A program made the translations under genes and the position numbers. The notes below the pieces were generated by a model, which saw nothing but the letters and a program-made list of their open reading frames with translations, was not told where the DNA came from and made no database searches. Below are positions 35,323 through 44,530 of a stretch of 64,000 bases of DNA, one piece after another. The stretch's first letter is position 1, and every line of letters begins with the position of its first letter. This DNA is from Actinokineospora alba (GTDB lineage: Bacteria > Actinomycetota > Actinomycetes > Mycobacteriales > Pseudonocardiaceae), in assembly GCF_004362515.1 (NCBI RefSeq), contig NZ_SNXU01000001.1:3472001-3536000 (forward strand). Reading direction: 5' to 3'.

Positions 35323-35844
35323 ATGACCAACACCGATCCCAACCTCGTCCTGTCCGACTACGAGAAGCGCGTGGCGGCGCTGCTTGAAAAAGCGGAAGAG
35401 GCGAAGACGCAGATCCGGGACCTGACCGGGTCAGCGACCAGCCAGGACGGCGCGGTGACGGTGACCGTCAGTGCGGCGGGGGCCTTGGTCGACCTGTCGT
35501 TCGGCGCGGAGGCCGAGGGGATGCCGCGGGCTCGGCTCGCGGCGTTGGTCATGGCTACCGCGCGGCGGGCGCAGGCGCAGGCAACGCAGCGGATCACGGA
35601 GATCATGGCGCCGATCATCGGCGACAACACTGATGCCATGCGGTTTCTGCACGAGCAGGTGCCGCCGGTGGTGGTGCCGGACGAGCCGCCGCCCGCGGCG
35701 CCGGTGTTGCGGCAGTTCAATGAGGAAGAGGCGGCCGAACAGCCCCCGCAGGCGCCGATTCGTCAGCCCAGGCCCGCCCGCGCGACCGACGAGGACGAAA
35801 ACGACTACGACCAGGGCGATCCGTTGAGCAGGGGGGACAAGTAA
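35323..35844 (+). CDS. YbaB/EbfC-family protein
   Basis: 173 residues. Residues ~10-100 show the YbaB fold: a helix rich in K/E/A (LLEKAEEAKTQIRDLTG) and a beta segment (GAVTVTVSAAGALVDLSF), then a second helix. A Pro/Glu-rich acidic tail of ~60 residues follows. Stand-alone YbaB is a nucleoid-associated protein, but such tailed versions are frequent at the head of ESX-like (WXG) operons in actinomycetes. The stop overlaps the next ATG by one base. Confidence 0.8.
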   Translation: MTNTDPNLVLSDYEKRVAALLEKAEEAKTQIRDLTGSATSQDGAVTVTVSAAGALVDLSFGAEAEGMPRARLAALVMATARRAQAQATQRITEIMAPIIGDNTDAMRFLHEQVPPVVVPDEPPPAAPVLRQFNEEEAAEQPPQAPIRQPRPARATDEDENDYDQGDPLSRGDK

Positions 35845-36170
35845 TGCCGGACGGTGGTTTCCAAGTCGACCTGGAGGTCCTCGAAGCGCACGAGCGGGAA
35901 CTCAAGGCCTTGCTCGACAACATGCCCGACGCCGCCGACGCGGGTGATTCCTTCTGGAATCCGGACGTCTTCGGCATCGTCGGCATGTTCGCCGCCCAGA
36001 CGCTCAACCTCTGGACCAACGACGCGGTAGAGCTTGTCGGCAAAACGAAGGCAGCCGGGGAGGAGATGGCGGGGCGGTTCAAAGAGATGCGCGAGGCCTA
36101 TGCCAACGGGGACCAGGAGTCTGCGGCCATGTTCGAGGCGATCCTCAAGCAGCTTGAGGCGCGGAAATGA
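35844..36170 (+). CDS. WXG100/ESX-like small helical protein
   Basis: 108 residues, predicted as a two-helix hairpin. It has no strict WxG, but the position between a YbaB gene and a large helical partner, the length, and the mid-protein turn (DSFWNPDVFGIVG) fit the EspC/ESX-1-like substrates of type VII secretion. It would be exported or act as a partner for the next protein. It overlaps both neighbours (TAATG before, ATGA after). Confidence 0.6.
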   Translation: MPDGGFQVDLEVLEAHERELKALLDNMPDAADAGDSFWNPDVFGIVGMFAAQTLNLWTNDAVELVGKTKAAGEEMAGRFKEMREAYANGDQESAAMFEAILKQLEARK

Positions 36171-37456
36171 CCGAACCACAGAGCCCGCTCAACGCGACCG
36201 AGGACTGGTCTCCGGCCAACCTCATCAAGCCCCCCAATTTTGACAGTCCGACTCAGTCCTGGGACGGCTCCGGGTTGTTCGGCAGCGCCGCGAACATCGT
36301 CTACGACGGCATGAAGGGCGACTGGGGTGCGCTCGCGGGTGACGCGGTCGGCGGCGGCCTCGACCTCCTCGGCTTCGCGATGGACCCCCTCGGCACCGTG
36401 CTCTCCGGCGTCATCGGCTGGCTGATCGAGCACATCGGCTTCCTCAAGGAGCCCTTGGACTTCCTCGCGGGTGACCCGGACGCCATCACCGCGATGGCTC
36501 AGACGTGGACCAACATCGCCACCCGGATGCAGCAGACCGCCGAGGCCTACACGAACTCGTTGAAGGCCGTCGCGGGGACGAATGGGGCCGCGATCGCGGC
36601 TTACCAGGCATCGGTGAACAACTTCGCACAGGTCGTCGCCGGAGGAGCCACCCACGCGCAGAACGCGGCGGCCGCGGTGACTGTGGCCGCCGAGGTCGTC
36701 GGTGTCGTTCGTGGGGTCGTTCGGGACGCGATCTCCGAATTCGCGTCGAACGCGATCATCAAGTTCGCCGCCGCCAGCGCCCTGACGCCGATCACGTTCG
36801 GCGCCTCGCAGGCCGCGTTCATCGCCGACACAGTCGTCGAAGGCGCGGTCCTCGCTGGGAAGAACGCGAAGAAGGTGGCCAAGGTCGTCAAGAAGCTCGA
36901 CGGCTTCGCGGATGATGCCAAACGGTCACGCAACATCCTCAAGTCCACGACCGAGGGACTCGACAAGGGCGTCCGCAAATATGTCCAGGACGTGGCGGAC
37001 GTCGCGGGCAAGAACGCGCGCGACGTCAAGAAAGTGGTCGCGGGCAAGGCGGACCCGAAGATCCTCGAGAACGTGGGCAAGCGGGCCGACGAGCTGAAGG
37101 CCGCTCGCAAGGCGCTCCCCGCCGACCCTGCACTCAGCAAGTACGTGAAAATGGGCTATCGCGACCAGTTCGGATCCAACAACCCGATGCTGGACCGGAT
37201 AGGTGACAAGTTTGAACGAACCGGCACCATCGGCGGGGTGGAGGTTTCGCTTCCCACGGTTCCCGGCTTGATCGCCGACGCCACCGTGCAGGCCACCAGC
37301 GACCAGACCCACCGCGAGTCGGACGCGCGAGCCAAGCAGGCGGAGAAGGACGAGAAGTGGGACGAACACTGGGAGCGCGAACGGACCAAGGCGCGGGGAT
37401 CTGACGGGTCAACAGTGAGCGAGACGCAGCCCTGGCGTGCCGAAGGGACATTGTGA
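36167..37456 (+). CDS. Large WXG-like helical protein, possible type VII-associated effector or scaffold
   Basis: 429 residues. It opens with a hydrophilic segment, then Gly/Ala-rich hydrophobic stretches near residues 55-95 (AGDAVGGGLDLLGFAMDPLG) and a helical WXG-like region (MAQTWTNIATRMQQTAEAY) with long alanine-rich helices. The second half is basic (KNAKKVAKVVKKL and similar) and ends in a charged tail. No toxin fold or catalytic motif is visible at the C-terminus, so it is not called a polymorphic toxin. It is coupled to both neighbours by 4-base overlaps. Confidence 0.5.
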   Translation: MTEPQSPLNATEDWSPANLIKPPNFDSPTQSWDGSGLFGSAANIVYDGMKGDWGALAGDAVGGGLDLLGFAMDPLGTVLSGVIGWLIEHIGFLKEPLDFLAGDPDAITAMAQTWTNIATRMQQTAEAYTNSLKAVAGTNGAAIAAYQASVNNFAQVVAGGATHAQNAAAAVTVAAEVVGVVRGVVRDAISEFASNAIIKFAAASALTPITFGASQAAFIADTVVEGAVLAGKNAKKVAKVVKKLDGFADDAKRSRNILKSTTEGLDKGVRKYVQDVADVAGKNARDVKKVVAGKADPKILENVGKRADELKAARKALPADPALSKYVKMGYRDQFGSNNPMLDRIGDKFERTGTIGGVEVSLPTVPGLIADATVQATSDQTHRESDARAKQAEKDEKWDEHWERERTKARGSDGSTVSETQPWRAEGTL

Positions 37457-38817
37457 GCCTCCCGGCTGGGGTGTCCTCCGCGCTTCGAATGCTGACCTTG
37501 GCCGCACGGTGGGCAATGGCGATCTTCCTGATGGTGATCGGCCTGGTCATCCCCTACGTCATCTATGCCGTGCTAAGGGCGTGGGACCACCGAAGATCCG
37601 AGCGATTTTGGGCAGGCTTGGTGAATGAGCCTGTCGTGCACGATGATTCGGTTGTCTACGCACTCGGAGAGTTGCGGGAGACACTCGCCGCAGGCCTGAT
37701 CTGGTGGCTGGCCCTCACCTTTGTGCTTGTGGCTCGGCGGCGTTCCTCCGGAAGCTGGACGCGGATCCTTGGCGCGTTCTCGCTGATGGGGTACTTCTTC
37801 GTCGCACTCGGTTCAATGGTCACCTTCAACAGGAACTTGGAAGGGTCGTTCGGATTCGTTCTCGGGCTGCTCACCCTTGCCGCCACCGTCATCGTCTGTG
37901 GGAGCATGCACAGACTCGCCGTTCTCGTGATGACCCGGCCGGTCGCCGGTGACCTGATCCGTTCCGGCCTTGAGATCCCCTTTCGGGTCCGCGGCCAGCG
38001 GGCGCGGTTGCGGGTCCAGCATGACCGCGTGGTGATGGACCACCTTTCGTCCAGGTTCAAGCGGGGGCCGGCGACCGCGATGTCCTTCGACGAACTGCGG
38101 GTGGTCGGATTGGGCGAGCTGGCCAAGGCATCCTCGCTCAAGGTGGTCGTTGATTCGTCGACAGACATTCTGGGTGAGTCGGTGCGGCTGCCGCTGTCGC
38201 CTGGTCCGGCGCTCTGGCTGGTCGGGTCGACCCGACAATGGGTCGTTCCGGTCGATGAGCGGGACGGCCGCCGGGCGGTCGCAGTCATCGAGCAGCGCCG
38301 CATCGTGTGCGACGAACTCGTCGATCCGGAGGCCTACGTGGAAAGCAGGGGCGCTCGGGTGGCGAAGTGGGAGGCCGCGAGGACCGCTCGCATGCATGTA
38401 CTCAACCTGAATCTGTCGCACCGAGCGCGGCGCCGCCGCAATCCCGCCCAGTGGCGTCCGGCGGAATTGAAGGGCACGGTCCAGTTGGTGGTAGTGGCCG
38501 GATTCTGCCTGTCCTCGCTGCTCGGCAGCCTGGTCATGTTGTGGGCCGAATTCATGGGCTACGGCGGCGGGAAATTCACCGAACAAATCATCGTGTCGGG
38601 GATCTTCGGGCTGCTGCTCGCACCCCTGTCCTGGTTCCCGATTCGACGGCTTCGGAACTACTTCCGCGCGCGGCGCCATCTGGAGGCCAACCCGGTCCAG
38701 CCAAGCCTCAACTTGATGCCGGTCGGGATACCCAGTCGGCCGTCCGTGGCCGGTTGGACAACCTTGACCACGAACGCTCGGTCAGCCCCTGACAAGCTGA
38801 GCGCAGGTGTTCGCTGA
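37453..38817 (+). CDS. Polytopic membrane protein of the WXG-like operon
   Basis: 454 residues from a GTG overlapping the previous stop. Three or four hydrophobic helices lie in the first ~155 residues (MAIFLMVIGLVIPYVIYAVL and others), a soluble domain covers ~165-330, and two more helices follow (~335-400). The soluble domain has no motif I know. Its place as the last member of the coupled set suggests an inner-membrane partner or immunity-like protein for the helical protein. Confidence 0.6.
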   Translation: MSLPAGVSSALRMLTLAARWAMAIFLMVIGLVIPYVIYAVLRAWDHRRSERFWAGLVNEPVVHDDSVVYALGELRETLAAGLIWWLALTFVLVARRRSSGSWTRILGAFSLMGYFFVALGSMVTFNRNLEGSFGFVLGLLTLAATVIVCGSMHRLAVLVMTRPVAGDLIRSGLEIPFRVRGQRARLRVQHDRVVMDHLSSRFKRGPATAMSFDELRVVGLGELAKASSLKVVVDSSTDILGESVRLPLSPGPALWLVGSTRQWVVPVDERDGRRAVAVIEQRRIVCDELVDPEAYVESRGARVAKWEAARTARMHVLNLNLSHRARRRRNPAQWRPAELKGTVQLVVVAGFCLSSLLGSLVMLWAEFMGYGGGKFTEQIIVSGIFGLLLAPLSWFPIRRLRNYFRARRHLEANPVQPSLNLMPVGIPSRPSVAGWTTLTTNARSAPDKLSAGVR

Positions 38818-38857
38818 CGGCCTGATGATCGTTTTGGGTGACGGCGAAGGGTGTGGA

Positions 38858-39067
38858 ATGGCCGAGATTCCAGGCAGGGTAGGCAAACCGGCGCTGCGAG
38901 CGTTCGCAGCTGCTGGATTCTCGACAGTGGAGCAGTTCGCGCAGGTGAGTGCCGTGGAGGTTGCCGCGCTGCATGGGCTGGGGCCGAAGGCGGTTATCGT
39001 GATGCGGGAGTCGTTGGCGGAGTTGGGATTGACGTTCGCTGACGAGCCGGGTGTCCAGCCGTCTTGA
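38858..39067 (+). CDS. Helix-hairpin-helix DNA-binding protein
   Basis: 69 residues from an ATG at 38858 (GAAGG seven bases upstream). The text LRAFAAAGFSTVEQFAQVS plus LHGLGPKAVIVMRESL matches the helix-hairpin-helix fold seen in RNA polymerase alpha C-terminal domains and small binding proteins. It likely binds DNA non-specifically. Confidence 0.65.
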   Translation: MAEIPGRVGKPALRAFAAAGFSTVEQFAQVSAVEVAALHGLGPKAVIVMRESLAELGLTFADEPGVQPS

Positions 39068-39081
39068 ACTAGCATGGGCTC

Positions 39082-39456
39082 ATGATCGATTTCGAGAAGA
39101 GCTCCGTGTTCAGGCTGTCTCCCTGCGACCCAAGGGATATCGCTCCCTCAGTTGCCCCGATCATCATCGCCGGTGAGGAGATCGCCCTCTGCTTCAAGGG
39201 CGCCAGGGACTTCGTCGTGTTCACCAACAAGCGGCTGATCGCGGTGAACGTCCAGGGGATCACCGGGAAGAAGCGGGACTTCACTTCCCTGCCGTACAGC
39301 AAGATCCAGGCGTTCTCCATCGAGACCGCCGGGACCTTCGACCTCGACGCCGAGCTTGATCTGTGGTTCAGCGGGCTCGGCAAGGTGCGGCTGGAGTTCA
39401 AGGGGCGGGCCGACATCCGCCAGATCGGTCACATGATCGCGTCTTTCGTGCTCTAA
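39082..39456 (+). CDS. Bacterial PH-domain protein
   Basis: 124 residues, a single bacterial pleckstrin-homology-like domain. It shows the conserved DFVVFTNKRLIAVNVQG strand pair, KKRDFTSLPYSKIQAFSIET, and a closing helix IRQIGHMIASF. It is cytoplasmic, with no signal. The function of such proteins is unknown. It overlaps the convergent OsmC gene by four bases. Confidence 0.85.
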   Translation: MIDFEKSSVFRLSPCDPRDIAPSVAPIIIAGEEIALCFKGARDFVVFTNKRLIAVNVQGITGKKRDFTSLPYSKIQAFSIETAGTFDLDAELDLWFSGLGKVRLEFKGRADIRQIGHMIASFVL

Positions 39457-39875
39457 CGGACTTCGATGCGGACCGGGGTGCCTGCCTCGACGGTTCGGCT
39501 GACGGTGCACAGGCGGTCGTGGGACTGCTTGGCGGCGCGGGGGAGGGCTTCTCGGGCGGTGTCGCCTTCCCGACCTTCGGGGAACCGGACGGTGAAGGTG
39601 ACTTCGAGGTTGTCCATGTGGTTGCCGTGTTCGGCGTCGCGGAGTTTGTCGCCCGTGGTGGTGATGGTGAAGGTGGTGGGTTCGGCTCGGCGGCTCGTGA
39701 TGTAGTCGACGTCGATGGCGGTGCAGCCACCGATGGCGGCGAGGAGGAGTTCCACGGGGGTGAAGTCGGTGTCCTTGCCCTCGCCGATGGTGATGGTGCC
39801 GCCGCGGACGTTGGTGACCTCGTATCGGCCGAGGCTGACCCGGTCGATGGAAACCGTGCGCTTGGTGTCGCTCAT
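39453..39875 (-). CDS. OsmC/Ohr-family peroxide-reducing protein
   Basis: 140 residues with the two conserved cysteines of the family: one in LLAAIGGCTAIDV and one in SHDRLCTVSRTV near the C-terminus. OsmC-like proteins reduce organic hydroperoxides via these thiols in the cytoplasm. The length fits. It is a single-gene unit, convergent with the PH-domain gene. Confidence 0.88.
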   Translation of the reverse strand: MSDTKRTVSIDRVSLGRYEVTNVRGGTITIGEGKDTDFTPVELLLAAIGGCTAIDVDYITSRRAEPTTFTITTTGDKLRDAEHGNHMDNLEVTFTVRFPEGREGDTAREALPRAAKQSHDRLCTVSRTVEAGTPVRIEVR

Positions 39876-40239
39876 GTCGTCCTTCCGTGATCGTTCGCCT
39901 CACAGTACGGCGGCTCGGCCGAAACGTGGACCGGAGGCAGACAAGGCGAGTGGGTGTAGGGGTGAACTGGGCCATGGTGAGTGGACCTGACTACGGGGGT
40001 CCGGCGACCGGCCGCGCTCTACCGGATGGCCACAATCCTGCTTGGCGGGTGGCCTGATCGACAGATAGGGGACCGGGGTGTCTGGTTGCTGCTCGCCTTG
40101 GGGGCGGCAGGTCTCGTCGCGGGGGCCGGGCTGGTGACCACGGCCAGCCATGAGCATGCCGAGGTGGGGGCGTGGTTGTGGGTACGTCGGGTGGCCGTGA
40201 CGGTGTCGCTGGTCGCAACATCCGCCGCCCAAAGGCTGA
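39876..40239. other. Intergenic region with a possible small membrane ORF
   Basis: 364 bases between OsmC and HxlR, both on the minus strand. A plus-strand frame from ~40024 codes for two hydrophobic segments (VWLLLALGAAGLVAGAGL and a second), but it runs 113 bases into the 3' end of the HxlR gene and has no clear Shine-Dalgarno. I do not call it a gene. Confidence 0.35.
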
Positions 40240-40917
40240 CTACCCGCCCCCGGCCTTGGCCAGTTGGGCGGCTTGGACGTACGGCGCCGCTGGGCTCAGT
40301 TGGAGCCAGGTGGGGAAACCGCGGACTATCCAGCGGGCACCGGTCAGGGTGAGGGCTCCGGTCTTGGCCGCCGCCGTGAGGTCGATCTCGCCCTCCCACA
40401 CCCGGAACAGGGTTGCGATGTCCGACGCCAGAACCGCGTCGATGTCGAAGCCCGGATCGGTGTAGCAGACCGAGGCGTCGCCGGGTTCCAGGACCAGCCA
40501 GAAGACGCGGGAGCGGTCGGCGACCTCGATTTGGATCACCGCTCGCTTGGTGAGTTCGCTGGTGTCCACTCGGCCGTGGAGCCACCACATCAGGACCTCG
40601 GGGTCCAGTTCCTCCGGTTTGGGGTCGCCGAAGGCGTGGCGGGCGCCCCAGTCGGCCAGGCCGAAGACGAGGGGGCGCAGGTCCTCGCCCGCCTGGGTCA
40701 GCGCGTAGGCACTGTCCGTGTGGGTGACGATGCCCGCGTTCTCCAGCTGCCGCAGCCGCCTGGACAGCAGGGCCCGGGAGAGGCCGGGCAGGCCGCGCGA
40801 GAACTCGTTGAAGCGGGTGGCGCCGGTCAGCATCTCGCGGACTATGAGCAGGGTCCAGCGGTCGCCGAGGGCTTCCACCGCTCGGACGATCGGGCAGTAC
40901 TGGGCGTAGGGCCGCAT
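40240..40917 (-). CDS. HxlR-family transcriptional regulator with C-terminal sterol-carrier-like domain
   Basis: 225 residues from an ATG at 40917; the frame extends 19 codons further with weaker text. The winged helix starts right away (YCPIVRAVEALGDRWTLLIV, then LPGLSRALLSRRLRQLE), the HxlR pattern. The second half (RAVIQIEVADRSRVFWLVL, TLTGARWIVRGFPTWLQLS) resembles an SCP2-like ligand pocket, a combination common in actinomycetes. It is divergent from the acyl-CoA dehydrogenase gene with ~115 bases between, so that gene is the natural first target. Confidence 0.82.
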   Translation of the reverse strand: MRPYAQYCPIVRAVEALGDRWTLLIVREMLTGATRFNEFSRGLPGLSRALLSRRLRQLENAGIVTHTDSAYALTQAGEDLRPLVFGLADWGARHAFGDPKPEELDPEVLMWWLHGRVDTSELTKRAVIQIEVADRSRVFWLVLEPGDASVCYTDPGFDIDAVLASDIATLFRVWEGEIDLTAAAKTGALTLTGARWIVRGFPTWLQLSPAAPYVQAAQLAKAGGG

Positions 40918-41033
40918 ACCTCGGAGTCGCGCGTGGACACCCGGAGCGTTACGGGTGCGGTTCAGTTTCTGCACTACCTGGACGCGTGCGGCGTTCCTAG
41001 CGTTGGGCGGACACCGATATGGGAGGTATCGCC

Positions 41034-42179
41034 ATGACCGTCATCGACCGTCCGGTCCAGACCCGCTCGTTCCCCACCGCCATCCGCCCCGACGACGCCA
41101 AGTTCGTCGGGCTCGCCGCCGACATCGGGGCTGTCGCGGCCGCGCACGCCGCGGAACACGACCGGGACGCCACGTTCGTCTCCGAGGCGTACGCGGTCAT
41201 GCGGGAGCGGGGGTATCTGGCGTTGTCCGTGCCCGAGGAACTGGGCGGGCTGGGCGCCACGATGCGGCAGGTGCTCTACGCGCAGGCCGAGTTGGCCCGG
41301 CACGACGGGGCGACCGGGCTGGCCAGCGCCATGCACCAGTACCTGACCCTGATGCAGGGTTTCCGCCGCCGCAAGGGGGCACCGGACGCCGAGGGGGTGC
41401 TGCGCCGCGTGGCGGCTGAGGGGATCGTCATCGCGACCAGCGGCGGGTCGGACTGGCTGTGGCCGACGACGACGGCGGTGGCCGTGGACGGCGGGTTCCG
41501 GGTCAGCGGCCGCAAGGCGTTCTGCAGCCAGTCGCCCGCGGCGACCGTGGTGGCGACGTCCGCGGTGCTCGGCGACGAGGTGCTGCACTTCAGTGTGCCG
41601 TTCGCCGCCGACGGGGTCCGGATCGAGGAAACGTGGGACACGCTGGGGATGCGGGGCACCGCGAGCCACGACGTCGTCCTCGAGGACGTGTTCGTGCCCG
41701 CCGACAAGATCGCGGGACGGCGGCCCTACGGCGAGTTCGGCGTGCCCCTGATGGCCGCGGCCATCCACTTCGCGCCGGTGGTCGGGGCGACCTACTTCGG
41801 CATCGCCGCCGCCGCGCGGGACGTGGCCGTGGCTGGGGCGAACCCGCAGGCCCAGCGGCAGATCGGGCTCATGGACTCGCACCTGCGCACGGCCTGGTGG
41901 TCGCTGATGGGCGCCGTCGAGGAACTCGGGGACGACTACGGGCTGGAGCCGTCGACGCTGGCCACCGTGATGCTCGCCAAGCGGCACGCGGTCATCTCGG
42001 CCATCGCGGTCGTGGACCTGGCGATGGACATCATGGGCGGGCGGTCCTTCTTCCGGCGCTTCCCGCTGGAGCGGGCCTACCGCGACGTCCGGGCGGGCCG
42101 GTTCCACCCGCTCACCCCCGAGGTGACCCTCAACTACGTGGGCAAATTGACCCTGGGCGACTCCGGCGTCACGCAGTGA
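41034..42179 (+). CDS. Acyl-CoA dehydrogenase
   Basis: 381 residues from an ATG at 41034 with GGAGG eight bases upstream; a start five codons earlier is possible. Typical landmarks are VPEELGGLGATMRQV, the FAD/substrate region GGSDWLWPTTTAVAVDGGF, and WDTLGMRGTASHDVVLEDVF. It should oxidise an acyl-CoA thioester with FAD in the cytoplasm; the substrate is unknown. A catalytic Glu cannot be placed with confidence by eye. It is followed by a P450 gene 63 bases on, suggesting a shared small oxidative pathway, perhaps under the divergent HxlR regulator. Confidence 0.88.
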   Translation: MTVIDRPVQTRSFPTAIRPDDAKFVGLAADIGAVAAAHAAEHDRDATFVSEAYAVMRERGYLALSVPEELGGLGATMRQVLYAQAELARHDGATGLASAMHQYLTLMQGFRRRKGAPDAEGVLRRVAAEGIVIATSGGSDWLWPTTTAVAVDGGFRVSGRKAFCSQSPAATVVATSAVLGDEVLHFSVPFAADGVRIEETWDTLGMRGTASHDVVLEDVFVPADKIAGRRPYGEFGVPLMAAAIHFAPVVGATYFGIAAAARDVAVAGANPQAQRQIGLMDSHLRTAWWSLMGAVEELGDDYGLEPSTLATVMLAKRHAVISAIAVVDLAMDIMGGRSFFRRFPLERAYRDVRAGRFHPLTPEVTLNYVGKLTLGDSGVTQ

Positions 42180-42242
42180 CGTCACATCTCGGGTGGGTGC
42201 GGCGATGTAGTCGGCGTGCCGTTGCCCGGGAGAGAGGCGTCC

Positions 42243-43424
42243 ATGATCACCGTTGCCGAGAGTGTGTTCGCCGCCCAGTTCGACTCGCCGATGACATTGG
42301 GGCGCAGGCTCGCCGCCCTGGGGCGGGAGGTGCCGGTGGTGTTCGACCAGCGGATGGGTGCGCCGTTGGTGTTGCGCCACAAGGATGTCTCGGCCGCCCT
42401 GCGCGACACCGCGACGTTCGGCACCCAGTTCTACGGCATGGGTCCGATGGCGGCGTCGATGATCGCGCACGACGGGGCCGAGCACACCCGGCAGCGGCGG
42501 ATCCACAACCGGTTCTTCAGCCCGGGGGTGAGCCGACGCTACGAGGAGCGGATCGTTCCCATCGCCGTGCGGACGTTCGGTTCGCTGGAAGGCGAGCGGG
42601 CCGAGTTGGTCGAGGACGCCATCGCCCGGTATCCGATGCAGGTGTTCCTGGACTTGTTGGGGATTCCCGACGACGTCGGCGACCAGGGGCTGGCGTGGGT
42701 GCGGACGATCGTGAGCTGGTTGGGCTCGCCGATGGAGGAAGCGCTTGCGGCACCGGGGATGCAGGCTTACCAAGAGCTCAGCGACTACACCCGGACGCTG
42801 GTCGAGGCGGAGTTGGCCGACCCGAAGGACAACCTGCTCGGCGAGATCATCCGGGCGCACCTCGACGAGGACCAGTTCTCGCTGGAGGCGTGTGTGGTCG
42901 CCGTGGTGGGGCTGATCCTGGGCGGGTTCGAGACGACCATCCAGATGATGACGGCGACCATCAGCTCGCTGCTGCTCAACCCCGACGCCCTCGACCAGGT
43001 GCGCGCGGACCGGTCGCTGATCGAGCCCGCCATCGATGAGGCGTTCCGCTGGGCCAACCCGTCCGCGGGGCTGTATCGGTTGGTGCTCAAGGACGTCGAG
43101 ATCGCGGGGACGCCGATCGCCGCCGGGAGCATGGCCTACTTCTGCATCGCCGCCGCGCACTACGACGAGGAGGCGTTCCCGGAGCCGGAGGTGTTCGACG
43201 TGCGACGGCGGCCCGCCCAGCTCGGGTTCGGGCTGGGACCGCACTACTGTGTGGGCGCGCCGCTGGCCAGGATCGAGGTCCGGGCGGCTGTCGACGCACT
43301 GCTCGACGGCTGTCCCGGGTTGCGGCTCGATCCTGGCCAGGAGCTGACATTCCGTTACGGCGCAAGGGGTTTCGTCCAGCACGGCACGGACGCCGTGCCG
43401 GTGGTGTGGTCACCCCGAGCCTGA
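42243..43424 (+). CDS. Cytochrome P450
   Basis: 393 residues from an ATG with GAGAGG a few bases upstream. The I-helix GGFET, the K-helix ExxR (EAFR) and the heme-binding loop FGLGPHYCVGAPLAR, with its axial Cys near residue 336, are all present. The length is normal for a soluble bacterial class I P450, which needs separate ferredoxin and reductase; none is adjacent. The substrate is unknown; pairing with the acyl-CoA dehydrogenase suggests a lipid or polyketide-like molecule. Confidence 0.93.
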   Translation: MITVAESVFAAQFDSPMTLGRRLAALGREVPVVFDQRMGAPLVLRHKDVSAALRDTATFGTQFYGMGPMAASMIAHDGAEHTRQRRIHNRFFSPGVSRRYEERIVPIAVRTFGSLEGERAELVEDAIARYPMQVFLDLLGIPDDVGDQGLAWVRTIVSWLGSPMEEALAAPGMQAYQELSDYTRTLVEAELADPKDNLLGEIIRAHLDEDQFSLEACVVAVVGLILGGFETTIQMMTATISSLLLNPDALDQVRADRSLIEPAIDEAFRWANPSAGLYRLVLKDVEIAGTPIAAGSMAYFCIAAAHYDEEAFPEPEVFDVRRRPAQLGFGLGPHYCVGAPLARIEVRAAVDALLDGCPGLRLDPGQELTFRYGARGFVQHGTDAVPVVWSPRA

Positions 43425-43426
43425 GG

Positions 43427-44518
43427 TCACCGCTTCACGACGGGAACCGGGATCCGCAGCTGCCGCCACTGAAGTCCCAGCCGGGACGCCCCCGCCGGGG
43501 CCGAGCGGCGCAGCGCGATGGTCCGGGCGGTCTGGGCGGCCACCAGGGCGATCAGCAGGGCGGCCAGCACGATGGGGCCGTAGGACAGGCCGCGGGCGGC
43601 GGCGGGCAGCGGGACCGCGCTGCCCGTGGTCCGGTTGTCCGCGGCCGTGTCGCCCTGCCCGGCCAGGCCGAACTGGGGAACCGGGCTGTTGCCCGCCGGG
43701 GCGGTGAGGACGGCGACGGCTTCGGGCGGCAGGCCGAGCCCCGGCGCCCTGGTCTTCCACTCGACCGGGTACTCCAGCGCCTGGTTCGAGCCTCCCGGCG
43801 AGCCCGCGGGACGCTCCGGCGCCGCACCGGGCGGCACGGCCGGGCCGGACTCGTGGTACGACGGCGGCGCGCCGGGAGTGCCTGGGGCGCCTGGCTTTCC
43901 GGGGGCGGGACGGACTGTGGTCGTCGGCGCCGAGCCCGGACTTCCGGGGGCCGGGTTGGTGGGCGGCGGGGTGCCCGGGTTCGCGCCGATGGCGGTGCCC
44001 GCCACCTCGCCGACGACACCGCAGGTCTGGGCGATCGTGCTCCACACCGTCGGCAGCAGGGTGCCGATGACGGGGGAGAGGACCGGCAGCCCCAGCAACT
44101 GCGTGGTGACCGCGTTGGCGATCACGTCGCCGTTGATCATCGCCTGGCCGGTGTCGGGCACCGCGCCGATGGGGATCGGCGGCAGGGTGGACCACACCTG
44201 CTTGAACAGGATCCGGGTCACGCCGAGCGGGTCGAGCGGGGCCAGGGCGGCGAGGATCGGCGGTTCGACGGCCGAGGGCCGCAGCGCGATGGGCTGGCCG
44301 GGCGCGCCGACCACACGGGCCGAGCAGCTTTCCAGCACGACCGTCTCGGCGGCTGATGAGACGCCCGCACCCATCAGGAGACCGCCGGACACCATGGCGA
44401 CGAGGCTCAGCAGCACGCCGAACCGCCGGGCACGCACGGGGACGGACGACGCGGCTGTCTCGGTGCGCGGGTCAGGCGACAGGTGAGCTCTACCGCGTGG
44501 ACGCGACAGGTACCGCAT
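43427..44518 (-). CDS. Secreted, C-terminally anchored envelope protein
   Basis: 363 residues. A basic N-terminus precedes a signal peptide (LLSLVAMVSGGLLMGAGVSSA) with an AxA-like cleavage site. Cysteines in SCSAR and TCGV may pair. Residues ~175-240 are a Pro/Gly-rich linker, and a hydrophobic helix near the C-terminus (GPIVLAALLIALVAAQTA) ends in a basic tail, so a type I membrane protein facing out. No domain is recognised. It lies 13 bases after the MmpS-like gene and is probably cotranscribed with it. Confidence 0.6.
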   Translation of the reverse strand: MRYLSRPRGRAHLSPDPRTETAASSVPVRARRFGVLLSLVAMVSGGLLMGAGVSSAAETVVLESCSARVVGAPGQPIALRPSAVEPPILAALAPLDPLGVTRILFKQVWSTLPPIPIGAVPDTGQAMINGDVIANAVTTQLLGLPVLSPVIGTLLPTVWSTIAQTCGVVGEVAGTAIGANPGTPPPTNPAPGSPGSAPTTTVRPAPGKPGAPGTPGAPPSYHESGPAVPPGAAPERPAGSPGGSNQALEYPVEWKTRAPGLGLPPEAVAVLTAPAGNSPVPQFGLAGQGDTAADNRTTGSAVPLPAAARGLSYGPIVLAALLIALVAAQTARTIALRRSAPAGASRLGLQWRQLRIPVPVVKR

Positions 44519-44530
44519 GTCCGTGCTCCC

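Noticed and set aside
36167..37456. Polymorphic toxin with C-terminal toxin domain
   Set aside because: The C-terminus is a charged tail without any known toxin motif, and the following gene is a large membrane protein rather than a typical immunity protein.
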